Source: an uncultured Microbulbifer sp. (GTDB lineage Bacteria; Pseudomonadota; Gammaproteobacteria; Pseudomonadales; Cellvibrionaceae). From it: a stretch of 64,000 nt of DNA. The notes under the pieces were generated by a model. It was not told the origin of the DNA. It ran no database searches and saw nothing but the letters and a program-made list of their open reading frames with translations. The stretch spans positions 806,001 to 870,000 of the forward strand of contig NZ_CANNGQ010000001.1 of the NCBI RefSeq assembly GCF_947504145.1, read 5' to 3'. Both the position numbers and the translations under genes were made by a program. Shown here in pieces: positions 17,329 through 26,027 of the stretch. Within the stretch, counting starts at the first letter, position 1; each line of letters opens with the position of its first letter.

Positions 17329-19908
17329 TCAGTGTTTGTCCGCCAGCGGAATCTCGATGTCAACGATCAACGGCAGATGATCCGATGCCAGGCGCGTCAG
17401 TTCGCTACGGGGCACATGGACATCATTCACTGCGAGTTCCCGGTCGACAAACACGTAGTCGATCCGCGCCTTGGGCAGTCGGCTGAAAAAAGTCCCCTTG
17501 GGTTTGCGTCCAGGTAGCTTCAGCTGGGTGTCGTCCAGTACCGTCGTCAGGCGTTTGATTTCCGTGGAGCCGGGCAGGGCGTTGAAGTCCCCTACCAGAA
17601 TGCGCGGCCGCGGGCAGTCCGCATTGCCCATCCATCCATCTCCCATCAGCGCATCCACCTGCCTCTGGCGCTCTCCTTTGGTGAGCCCCAGATGGGTATT
17701 GAATATCTGTACTCGCGTACCGTGAAAGTCCACCTCCATCCACAGGGCGCCACGCGGCTCTGCGCGACCGTGGTGAAATGAACGTTCTGATGGGCCGGGC
17801 AAAATATCTTTGCGAATTAGCCGTAGCGGATGGGGCGACATAATGGCATCTCCATAACGCTCGTCTTCCAGGTGCATGGCGGGTTGGAAATGGCAGTCCA
17901 TGGACAGCAATCGCGAAATTTCGTGTGCCTGGTCAATTCCGCCGGTACGTTTGCGCCGTACATCCACTTCTTGTAGTGCCACCACATCGGGCGAATAGCG
18001 CGCGATGACGCGGGCAATCCGCTCCGGTGAAATCTTTCCATCCATGCCTTTACAGATATGCACGTTGTAGGTCATCACCCGCAGGTTTCTGGCGCCGTGA
18101 TGTTTGCCGTTCGATCGGCCGTTAAATTGTGGGGCTTGCTTTGGCTCGGCAGGTACGGTTGTGCTGGCGGTTCCACTGGTCTGGGCCTTCTGGGAGGGAG
18201 CTTGGCGCTCAGGCGCAACCGTCACCGCCGGTGGGGACTTCAATTGTTGTGCCGGTTGCGCTTTGAGGAAGGCCAGGGCCGCATTGCGAATATCCCGTGG
18301 CCGCCAGTGCTTTCTGCCATTCTCTGGAAAATGGATATCCCCTGGCATGAGTGCGAAGGCGTGAGTCTCGTTTGGACCTGCACCGCCATGGCTGCCGCAT
18401 TCAATGGCGAAAGTAATACTTTCGTGCCCTGCGCACCAACCGCTTACCACAAAATCCCCCGCATCCGGGTGCCGGCACAGGTTAGCCAGGTCTTCGACCG
18501 CTTCATCCACGAAGGGGTGATCATCCCCCATGATTTTATGGCCGTCCTCCGGCAGAGAGAACGAGCCGTGACACCACCAGCCACGGACTTTTGTGAGCGG
18601 CTCGCCATCGGGCCCAGGCTCGGTCACGCTGTTATCTTCATAGAGCACCATGGGTGCCTGGGTTTTTTCGACGATCAGGCGGGCGATTTCTTCCGGGGGA
18701 GAGTTCTTGCAATGAATGTTGTAGAGCAGTGCAAGGGGTCCCATGGCAGACAGCGCCATGGGCGCCTCGCCTTCCAGCCGATCTTCCGGGTCTTTGATGG
18801 GGAAGAGTTTTTGCACCCACTGGCCACCGAACAATCGTATCCGCTGTAATTGCACCCCGTGATCGCCACTGGAGCGGTAGCCCTGTGGATTTTGTGGCAG
18901 CTCGGAGAGGGCGCTACTGACAGCGGCGGCGAAGCTGCGCCCGTGTAGAGTTTCGTAGGGTGTGCTGTCTTCCTGACCGTGGTCTGAGTAGATCCACACA
19001 TCGTAATGCCGTCGGGATGAACGGTGCGCGGCGCGCCAAATTCTCGCAACGGCGTCGTCGATTCCCTTGAGTGTCCAGTGGGCGAATTTGGAGCTGGGCC
19101 CCCGCCGGTGAGATTGTTCGTCATAACCCAGCAGGTTGATGTAGATAACCGGGAGGCCGCGGGCAATATCGATTTTCACCCCGACGGTGGAGAGTTCACG
19201 CATCAAAATGGTGATGGCGATGCGGGTTGGAATGAACATCAATTCGCGAACGAAATCCTGGCCGCTGATCAGTCCGCGAAAGAAGTCCGCCACAGACAGG
19301 ATCAATTCCAATAGCAATAGGCCCAAGGTGCGAATCAGGCTCCACAGGTTGGCCAGCAGCATCAAAAGCAGTGCTAGCGGTCCCGCTTCCTTGAGAGACG
19401 GACCCCACCCCTGAGATGCGGGGCAGAAGTGCGCTTCGTCATTTTCCGCACCGGCGCGGAATACGCTGACGTAGCAGCTACCCTGTTTCAGTAGCGGCTC
19501 GTGTCCAGCATCGGTCAGCCTTTTCTCGACTTTATTCGCCGCATTGGATTCATACATCCGCAGCATTTCCTGGGAGTCCGTCGACATAAATCCGAACGCG
19601 GGAACCGCGGCTTTTACCCCGTAAAAAATTTCTGCCTGCACCGCTGGCGTGGTTGCAGGGACGCCGGAATACATATGGTCGAGGTGGTAGTGTTCGCGTT
19701 CGATCAGTTTTTTCAGGAAGGGCATCTTGCCTTCCGCCAGGGCTTTGTCGAGCTGCGGGCGGGCGAGGCCATCGATCTGGATCAGCACCAGCGCCGGTGC
19801 ATCCGGTTCCCGCTCGTTGATCTGTAACTTGAGCATCCGCGCCAGCCATTCACTGCGGCTGATGCGGCGGCGCCAGCGGCGCAGCGTGCTCTCGATACGG
19901 GTCATCAT
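17329..19908 (-). CDS. Fusion protein: N-terminal alkaline-phosphatase-superfamily phosphodiesterase plus C-terminal endonuclease/exonuclease/phosphatase (EEP) domain
   Basis: 859 aa; N-term 'LVLIQIDGLARPQLDKAL...VPATTPAVQAEIFYG...YSDHGQEDS'; C-term 'LRVMTYNVHICKGMDGKISPERIARVIARYSPDVVALQEVD...ILVGDFNALPGS...RIDYVFV...SDHLPLIVDIE'; hydrophobic helices in the N-terminal half. Confidence 0.88.
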   Translation of the reverse strand: MMTRIESTLRRWRRRISRSEWLARMLKLQINEREPDAPALVLIQIDGLARPQLDKALAEGKMPFLKKLIEREHYHLDHMYSGVPATTPAVQAEIFYGVKAAVPAFGFMSTDSQEMLRMYESNAANKVEKRLTDAGHEPLLKQGSCYVSVFRAGAENDEAHFCPASQGWGPSLKEAGPLALLLMLLANLWSLIRTLGLLLLELILSVADFFRGLISGQDFVRELMFIPTRIAITILMRELSTVGVKIDIARGLPVIYINLLGYDEQSHRRGPSSKFAHWTLKGIDDAVARIWRAAHRSSRRHYDVWIYSDHGQEDSTPYETLHGRSFAAAVSSALSELPQNPQGYRSSGDHGVQLQRIRLFGGQWVQKLFPIKDPEDRLEGEAPMALSAMGPLALLYNIHCKNSPPEEIARLIVEKTQAPMVLYEDNSVTEPGPDGEPLTKVRGWWCHGSFSLPEDGHKIMGDDHPFVDEAVEDLANLCRHPDAGDFVVSGWCAGHESITFAIECGSHGGAGPNETHAFALMPGDIHFPENGRKHWRPRDIRNAALAFLKAQPAQQLKSPPAVTVAPERQAPSQKAQTSGTASTTVPAEPKQAPQFNGRSNGKHHGARNLRVMTYNVHICKGMDGKISPERIARVIARYSPDVVALQEVDVRRKRTGGIDQAHEISRLLSMDCHFQPAMHLEDERYGDAIMSPHPLRLIRKDILPGPSERSFHHGRAEPRGALWMEVDFHGTRVQIFNTHLGLTKGERQRQVDALMGDGWMGNADCPRPRILVGDFNALPGSTEIKRLTTVLDDTQLKLPGRKPKGTFFSRLPKARIDYVFVDRELAVNDVHVPRSELTRLASDHLPLIVDIEIPLADKH

Positions 19909-19946
19909 GAGGCAGAATCCATTTCTGTTTCAGTGCTAGATCGTGT

Positions 19947-21233
19947 TCAGGTGTCGCTTTTACCGGAGTGGTCCGGGTCCAGAGCGGCGGTGGCGGCACC
20001 GGTGACTCCTTCGAGGATTTCCCACTGGGCACCGATCATATTGCGCAGGCGCATCCATTGGGCGTAAAGGGAGTCATCTAGGGGCCAGTGCTGGTGTACC
20101 AGGGATTCGTAGTGGCGGATTGCGACTGAGGCGCAGTTCTCCATGGAAAATCTCTCGGCCGTGGACAGGGCTGCGTCGGAGAGTTTTACGTACTCGGTCT
20201 CGGGGAGGTCGTACACCCATTGCAAGGCCGCGACCAGCTCCCGTGGGCAATGTTTCAGGAGCAGACGGCCATTGATCCGGTCATCTACTACTTCCCTGCA
20301 GCCGCTTGCATCCAATGCGACTACAGGAACACCGGCGGCCATGGCTTCCGTGAGCACCATGCCCTGGGTTTCGCTGGTAGAGGAGAAGCCGAATACATTC
20401 ATGGCGGTGTACGCATCACGCTGCGCTTCTCCCTGCAGGGTGCCGGTCAAGTGGAGGCGATCGCTCATGCCATGTGTGCTGAAAAGGTTCTGGATCTCAC
20501 TTTGCATGGGGCCGGCGCCTACGACCATGAAGTGCACATCGCTGTTGCGTTTCATCAGTTCGAGTACGGCCTCAGACAGGAAGCCGAGGTTTTTTTCTTC
20601 GGCCAGTCGCCCGAGATGGCCGACGACAAAGGCCTTTTCCGGAATGCCGAACTGTGCCCGTGCGGCGTGCCCATTACCGTTTTGATAGTCCTCGAGTTTT
20701 ACACCGGTGGGTACTGCCTCAATGGGGGATTTCACTCCGCGCTCGCGCAGCAGGTCGGCGACGCTTTCGCTGGGGGCAAATACCATGCTTGCCAGGTTGC
20801 TGTAGCGCGTGGCGAGCTCAATCACGAACCGTTTTAGTGCTTCCGAGTCGGCCGGAACGTAATGGGTGTAGCGCTCATACAGGGTGTGGTGGGTAAACAC
20901 CAGCGGCAGTTCGCGGCTGCGCGCAATTCGCAGGGCTGTCATACCCAGCAAAAATGGGTGGTGTGAGTGCACCAGGTCAGGCTCGAAAAAATCCAGCTGC
21001 TCGGTGAGTTCGCCAGACAGAGGCAGGGCTACGGAAAAGTCGCTGCCGTTAAAATTCTGTATTGCGTGAATACGCACCACATCTTTTTCATTTTCGATTT
21101 TTTCTGAGAATTCCGGCGCGACCACAAGCACCTGGTGTCCGCGCTTGCGGTACTCCCGACAGAATGCATCTACCGAGCGCGCTACACCGCCCACATGGGG
21201 CAGGTAGGTGTTGGTCAGCATGACGATATTCAC
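19947..21233 (-). CDS. GT4-type glycosyltransferase
   Basis: 'MNIVMLTNTYLPHVGGVARSVDAFCREYRKRGHQVLVVAPEF', 'VGHLGRLAEEKNLGFL', 'FGFSSTSETQGMVLTEAMAAGVPVVALDASGCREVV' E-x7-E region. Confidence 0.92.
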   Translation of the reverse strand: MNIVMLTNTYLPHVGGVARSVDAFCREYRKRGHQVLVVAPEFSEKIENEKDVVRIHAIQNFNGSDFSVALPLSGELTEQLDFFEPDLVHSHHPFLLGMTALRIARSRELPLVFTHHTLYERYTHYVPADSEALKRFVIELATRYSNLASMVFAPSESVADLLRERGVKSPIEAVPTGVKLEDYQNGNGHAARAQFGIPEKAFVVGHLGRLAEEKNLGFLSEAVLELMKRNSDVHFMVVGAGPMQSEIQNLFSTHGMSDRLHLTGTLQGEAQRDAYTAMNVFGFSSTSETQGMVLTEAMAAGVPVVALDASGCREVVDDRINGRLLLKHCPRELVAALQWVYDLPETEYVKLSDAALSTAERFSMENCASVAIRHYESLVHQHWPLDDSLYAQWMRLRNMIGAQWEILEGVTGAATAALDPDHSGKSDT

Positions 21234-23479
21234 TTACGCTGTAACTCCAACGTTTTAACCCAGCGGTCTGGGACGGCGGGCTGATAGCCAAACGCCCGAA
21301 CCTCGATGTGCGGCGCCTTATCGTGCCACTTCCCTGACCAGGAAACACGTGGCTTGTCTCCAGGGGTGATTTCCAGAGAAATAGTTCCAAAATGCGTGGG
21401 GGCCGGGCCAAAGCGAATTGGCTCTTGAGCCGTGCTGTCGCTCAACCACTCCGGTGGCAACCCCGAGGCAAGGATCAGGGTGTCGTCCTCTTCCCTCACA
21501 AAGCAATTGCGCTGCATGGTGACCCACTCTGCCGCTGCCCACGCGTGCTGGCCATCGCCCATGCAGCCGCCGAAGGAGTGCGGGTGAATGGCTTCCGGCC
21601 ACTGACCGGTGGGGGAGGCGAGTTTGGCGACATTGCGCATCAGGTCGATGCAGCGGGGATCGCCCGCACGCAGTAACACCTGAGCGACATGAATGGTGAG
21701 ATAGGCGTTGATACCCGAGTGGATCATGTCCTGGAAAAAGCCACCGGAAACGAAGCAGTTCTCCATCAGAAATTCCACCAGATCGAGCAGTCGCGGATCA
21801 TCTTCTGGGTATAGCTTCAGCGGGTAGCCCGCGGCTATCGAGCCGATGGCACCGGCATCCAGCCTGCGTTTGGGGGAGGCCGGCATGGCCGGACGCTTGA
21901 GGCGTTCGGCGCACTTTTCCAGCGCCTGATCCACCGTGAGCATGAAATCATCCGCCTGTCGCTGAAAGGTATCCGCATCCTGGGTTTGCCCCTCACGACG
22001 ACAGATGGCAACGGACGATAGCTGCCCGGAAATACCCCAGAAATCATCCCAGAAGTAACAATCGTTTGGTCCCAGGTGTTCTGCACTGAATCCCGCGGGC
22101 AACAGTCCGCCTGTGAGGCTGCCGTCTTTCGGTTGGCGCTTGTTGTGTATCCACTGGGCGCCGCGCAATACGGGGTCCAGCCATTCGGGTTTGAGTTTGT
22201 TGCCGGTGATCCGGCAGTACTGATCAATGATCCACAGTGCTTCACCATTGGAGTCCCACTCGCCGTCCTGGGAGTGGAAATAACCGTTGCGTTTCTGGCG
22301 TGACGGGAAGCGCTCGAGGGCGCGTTCTGCACGGTCCAGTAACCCGGCGTGCAATAGCGACTGGATCATAAAGGCGGCGTCGCGGAACCAGAATCGTTTG
22401 TAGGTATAGGGGCCCGGGTAGACGTCGTGGGGGGAATGCAGTATCAGCGAGCGCACAGCGGCATCGTAAAGGAACTGCATTTCCGTGTCGGGTACGCTCA
22501 TGGCGCAGTGTTGCTGCAGATTTTCTTTCCAGCTGGTGCGCGCATTTCGTGTGTTGAGTTTACAGTGCTGAGGGATTGTGATCTGTGTATCGAGGGTTTC
22601 ACCAGGTTCGATGCGGAACAGCGCGGCGGCCGTGGCCATGCCCACCTCGCACTCGGAATGGACCTCGTTTGATTCATCGCGCAGGTACAGGGAAATATCG
22701 CCGCGCTTGTAATCGGAGGCGTGGTGACGATCGACGGGGCGATCAAACAATACCTTGTCGCGCCCATCGACCAGCCACTGGTTGCGATCCTCACCGAGAA
22801 CTACCTTGTGGACAAAGGCAACGCCTTCCGGATTGTAAGGGCGCAGGGAAACCACGAGCCAGCCGCCACTGTGATGTTGTGCGCGCACCCGCATATGGCA
22901 ATTATTGTTGCGCTCACTTAACTCCGCCCAGACCCGGCAATTCAGTTGCATGGATTCCGTGGAGGACGTGGTGTCGATGGCGACACCGGTGGTGTTGTCC
23001 ATTGCGAGCTGCTGGTCGACATCGTCCCGCTGGGATGGGTAGAGTGCGCTGCCGTCGTCTCCGATGATCCAGCTGTCGATGGACCAGCCATCGTAGTGTG
23101 GGATCAACAGGCCGCGGGGGTCGACAATCGGCATCTCTTCGCTATCCGGGACACCGACTGCGGTCCAGTTGCGATGGCTCAGGTTACAGTGGGTGATGGA
23201 AAATGCCCGCGGAATGAAAGAGACATCTGCCGGGTCGAATTGTCGTTCAATCCAATAGGGCCACACCCAGTCCAGGTTGTGCTGGATCACCTTGCTGTTG
23301 ATCAGTGCCCGTGCGTGAAAAATTGCGCCTGCACGTAACAATTCGATGGGCTCACTGACTTCGGAAGGTTCCGCAAAACGCTGCATTCGCGCCATCAACG
23401 TGAGCGGATCGAGAAATCCGTGGGAGGTGGCGAACTTGCGTACGAAGAACCGCCAGGGAAGCCATTTCATCCAGGGCAT
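21230..23479 (-). CDS. Six-hairpin glycosidase-like protein (amylo-alpha-1,6-glucosidase/glucoamylase-like)
   Basis: Start ATG 23479 overlaps the upstream stop (ATGA); 'YTYKRFWFRDAAFMIQSLLHAGLLDRAERAL', 'GEWDSNGEALWIIDQYCRITG'; no obvious signal peptide. Confidence 0.75.
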   Translation of the reverse strand: MPWMKWLPWRFFVRKFATSHGFLDPLTLMARMQRFAEPSEVSEPIELLRAGAIFHARALINSKVIQHNLDWVWPYWIERQFDPADVSFIPRAFSITHCNLSHRNWTAVGVPDSEEMPIVDPRGLLIPHYDGWSIDSWIIGDDGSALYPSQRDDVDQQLAMDNTTGVAIDTTSSTESMQLNCRVWAELSERNNNCHMRVRAQHHSGGWLVVSLRPYNPEGVAFVHKVVLGEDRNQWLVDGRDKVLFDRPVDRHHASDYKRGDISLYLRDESNEVHSECEVGMATAAALFRIEPGETLDTQITIPQHCKLNTRNARTSWKENLQQHCAMSVPDTEMQFLYDAAVRSLILHSPHDVYPGPYTYKRFWFRDAAFMIQSLLHAGLLDRAERALERFPSRQKRNGYFHSQDGEWDSNGEALWIIDQYCRITGNKLKPEWLDPVLRGAQWIHNKRQPKDGSLTGGLLPAGFSAEHLGPNDCYFWDDFWGISGQLSSVAICRREGQTQDADTFQRQADDFMLTVDQALEKCAERLKRPAMPASPKRRLDAGAIGSIAAGYPLKLYPEDDPRLLDLVEFLMENCFVSGGFFQDMIHSGINAYLTIHVAQVLLRAGDPRCIDLMRNVAKLASPTGQWPEAIHPHSFGGCMGDGQHAWAAAEWVTMQRNCFVREEDDTLILASGLPPEWLSDSTAQEPIRFGPAPTHFGTISLEITPGDKPRVSWSGKWHDKAPHIEVRAFGYQPAVPDRWVKTLELQRK

Positions 23480-24183
23480 CAGCGCTCTCCTTGGTCGATT
23501 TTCTGATTGAGTGCACGGCGCGCCATACGGGTCAGGCAGACGATCGCGATGATCGCGAGACAAAAGCCCAGACCGTACAGGGTCCACTCCGTGGGTGTGC
23601 GGGCACTGCGTTCGGTACCGATACTGGCCAGATCCGCTGCAATGGAGCCCACATACACGTTGTTGACTGTGATGGGGATGACGCCCAAGAAGTTCCCGAT
23701 ACAGAAGTCCCGGAAGCGCAGCGGCGTCAGCCCGAAGAAATAATTCGAAAGTTTGAATGGGAACAGCGGGACCATGCGCGTCAGCATCACCATGCGCCAA
23801 CCCTCATCGCGCAAAATCTCCCCTAGGTTCGCCGGTTTGATTTTTGACAGCAGCCAGTCAGAAGCGCGCTTGCCGAGCAGGTAGCGTGAAATCAGGAAGG
23901 CAACTGCTGCCCCGAGCACGGTACCCAGTACCACATACACCGTGCCTTTTACTACACCGAATACGAACCCCGCGCCCATGGTGAATACCACACCGGGAAA
24001 CAGGAAAATGATCGCCAGAGCGATGACCAGGGCAAACCATACGCCCGCCTGCCAACCCAGTGTGTCCATCCACTGCATGAGCTCGATGAGCCGATCATCC
24101 AGATCAAAGTAATGCAGGATTGCCAGCACGATGCCCACGGTGGCCGTACTGATGACAATCAACCAGATAGGTGAAAACTTCAC
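23479..24183 (-). CDS. TVP38/TMEM64 family (DedA/VTT domain) membrane protein
   Basis: 'LFPGVVFTMGAGFVFGVVKGTVYVVLGTVLGAAVAFLISRYLLGKRASDWL', 'RMVPLFPFKLSNYFFGLTPLRFRDFCIGNFLGVIP'. Confidence 0.92.
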   Translation of the reverse strand: MKFSPIWLIVISTATVGIVLAILHYFDLDDRLIELMQWMDTLGWQAGVWFALVIALAIIFLFPGVVFTMGAGFVFGVVKGTVYVVLGTVLGAAVAFLISRYLLGKRASDWLLSKIKPANLGEILRDEGWRMVMLTRMVPLFPFKLSNYFFGLTPLRFRDFCIGNFLGVIPITVNNVYVGSIAADLASIGTERSARTPTEWTLYGLGFCLAIIAIVCLTRMARRALNQKIDQGER

Positions 24184-24356
24184 GCCATATTATTCCGCTG
24201 GGCCCGAGCTCTTGGTGGCCGGATTACACAATGCCGACTGGAGTCGATAAATTTGTACTCTTTATAGACTAGCCAACCCGGTGACGGGCGTGTCTACATC
24301 ATTTGTGGATTATTTCCTGCCGAAATAGGGAGGATCCGCACATATTGAAAAAATTC

Positions 24357-25640
24357 CTAAGGCCAAAACCAGAGCACCGCCAACCCGGCGGTAAACGGGA
24401 TGGCAAACAGTGCCAACACCCACCGGAATAGCGGTAGACCGCCGAGAAAACCCGCCGCTCCCGCCTTGAAGGCCAGGTTTGCGAGACTTGCGATCACCAT
24501 GGCGCGCCAGGCGGTATGCACCTCCATCGAGCCAGACGCAGCGAGGTTGGCGGTGGATAACGTAATGGCGTCCACATCGGTAAAGCCTGAAATCAATGCC
24601 ACCACGTAAATCCCCTGATCGCCGAGGTATTCCTTGGCAGCCGCGATGGCCAGTACAACCAGCGCGTAAAGTGCGCCAAAAATTAGCGCCGGCTTCAATT
24701 CTGCCGGGTTTCCGGGCTCCGGCATGGCATCTTCCCGCTGCTGAACACGCAGGTAGGCAAGGCCACACACCACCAGGTTCACCGCAAACAACAGTACCAG
24801 TGGCGGTAGAAACGCGCTCAGCTTGCGCGGTGCCACTACCGTAATTTCCACGAACATTCGGATAAACATGCTGGTGGAGGCGATCAATATCACCAGCGCC
24901 GCAAGACCGGCGGCTTTTTGTTGCGTACGCGCCATACGTGCATAGGTTACGGTGGTGGCCGTTGACGAAATAAGCCCGCCAATCAGCCCGCTCAAAAGAG
25001 TTCCGGCTTTCGCACCGGCTATCTTGTACGCGGCATATCCACCGAGCCCGATTCCCACAATCAATACGACAAGCAGCCAGATGGAAAACGGGTTCAGTAC
25101 GTCGTAGGGGCCGAAGGTGCGATTGGGTAGTACAGGCAAGATAATCAGGGAGAGCACCGCAAACTGCATGATCGACCGGAGATCTTTCTCGGAGAGTTTT
25201 TCTACGAACGCGTGCATACCTGGTTTGAAATGCAGCAAAACGGCGATAGTGCCGCCGACCGTAACTGCCACCGTTTTATCGCCCAATACAAGAAAGGCTC
25301 CAAGCAGGTAAACCAGTAGAGCACTGACTTCCGTGGTAATGCCTGCTGTATCTTCGTCACCCCGCAGTCGGTCCAGATTGCCGAGCAGTATCAAAGCAAT
25401 CATCGCCAGCAGGCCGGTCAACATCAGCCATTCCATGCCCGGGCTGAGACTCAGCTGCGCCGTCAGAGCGCCAAATAGCGCAATCAGTGGAAATGTGCGA
25501 ATACCACCAAGGCGATCGGTTGTGCGCTCGCGCTGGAGGCCGATCAGCAAACCCAGGCCGAGGGCAATGGCGAAGGCGGCAATGCTTTCTGCGTCGAGTA
25601 GTGGTGCGGTGGTAGTGGTGGACTCTCTGGGGGAATTCAT
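24357..25640 (-). CDS. MgtC/SapB family protein with DUF4010
   Basis: 'AIALGLGLLIGLQRERTTDRLGGIRTFPLIALFGALTAQL' and C-terminal multi-TM 'ISGFTDVDAITLSTANLAASG'. Confidence 0.9.
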   Translation of the reverse strand: MNSPRESTTTTAPLLDAESIAAFAIALGLGLLIGLQRERTTDRLGGIRTFPLIALFGALTAQLSLSPGMEWLMLTGLLAMIALILLGNLDRLRGDEDTAGITTEVSALLVYLLGAFLVLGDKTVAVTVGGTIAVLLHFKPGMHAFVEKLSEKDLRSIMQFAVLSLIILPVLPNRTFGPYDVLNPFSIWLLVVLIVGIGLGGYAAYKIAGAKAGTLLSGLIGGLISSTATTVTYARMARTQQKAAGLAALVILIASTSMFIRMFVEITVVAPRKLSAFLPPLVLLFAVNLVVCGLAYLRVQQREDAMPEPGNPAELKPALIFGALYALVVLAIAAAKEYLGDQGIYVVALISGFTDVDAITLSTANLAASGSMEVHTAWRAMVIASLANLAFKAGAAGFLGGLPLFRWVLALFAIPFTAGLAVLWFWP

Positions 25641-25727
25641 GGCTGATGTGAGTTTTGAAGCATCACATCAGTTTAGAGGAGGGGAATGAGCTCTATGGCC
25701 TTCCTGTGTCACTGAAGTGCCAGATAC

Positions 25728-25766
25728 AAAAAAGCCCAACTACCTCAGCGGTTGTTGGGCTTTTTT
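25728..25766. terminator. Intrinsic terminator hairpin with flanking A/T tracts (potentially bidirectional)
   Basis: AAAAAAGCCCAAC...GTTGGGCTTTTTT. Confidence 0.75.
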
Positions 25767-25815
25767 GTTGGGTAGAAGTGAAAGACTTTTAAAGCCTCAG
25801 ATTCTACTCATGATA

Positions 25816-25903
25816 TGGCGGTGGGATAGGGATTCGAACCCTAGGACCTGTTACAGTCAACGGTTTTCAAGACCGCCGCTTTCGACCACTCAGCCATCCC
25901 ACC
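25816..25903 (-). tRNA. tRNA-Ser (anticodon UGA)
   Basis: Minus-strand GGTGGGATGGCTGAGTGGTCGAAAGCGGCGGTCTTGAAAACCG...GGTTCGAATCCCTATCCCACCGCCA; class II variable arm, acceptor stem pairs, anticodon loop CTTGAAA. Confidence 0.96.
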
Positions 25904-26027
25904 AAATTGTGCAGCGCATTATACCGAGGTGTTTTGCGGGTACAAGTACTCGGGATATTTTTTTAGGAACTTCAATGGGTTAGCTGCAATTTTAAACAGC
26001 TAACCCACTGGGTTCTGATACGCGTTG

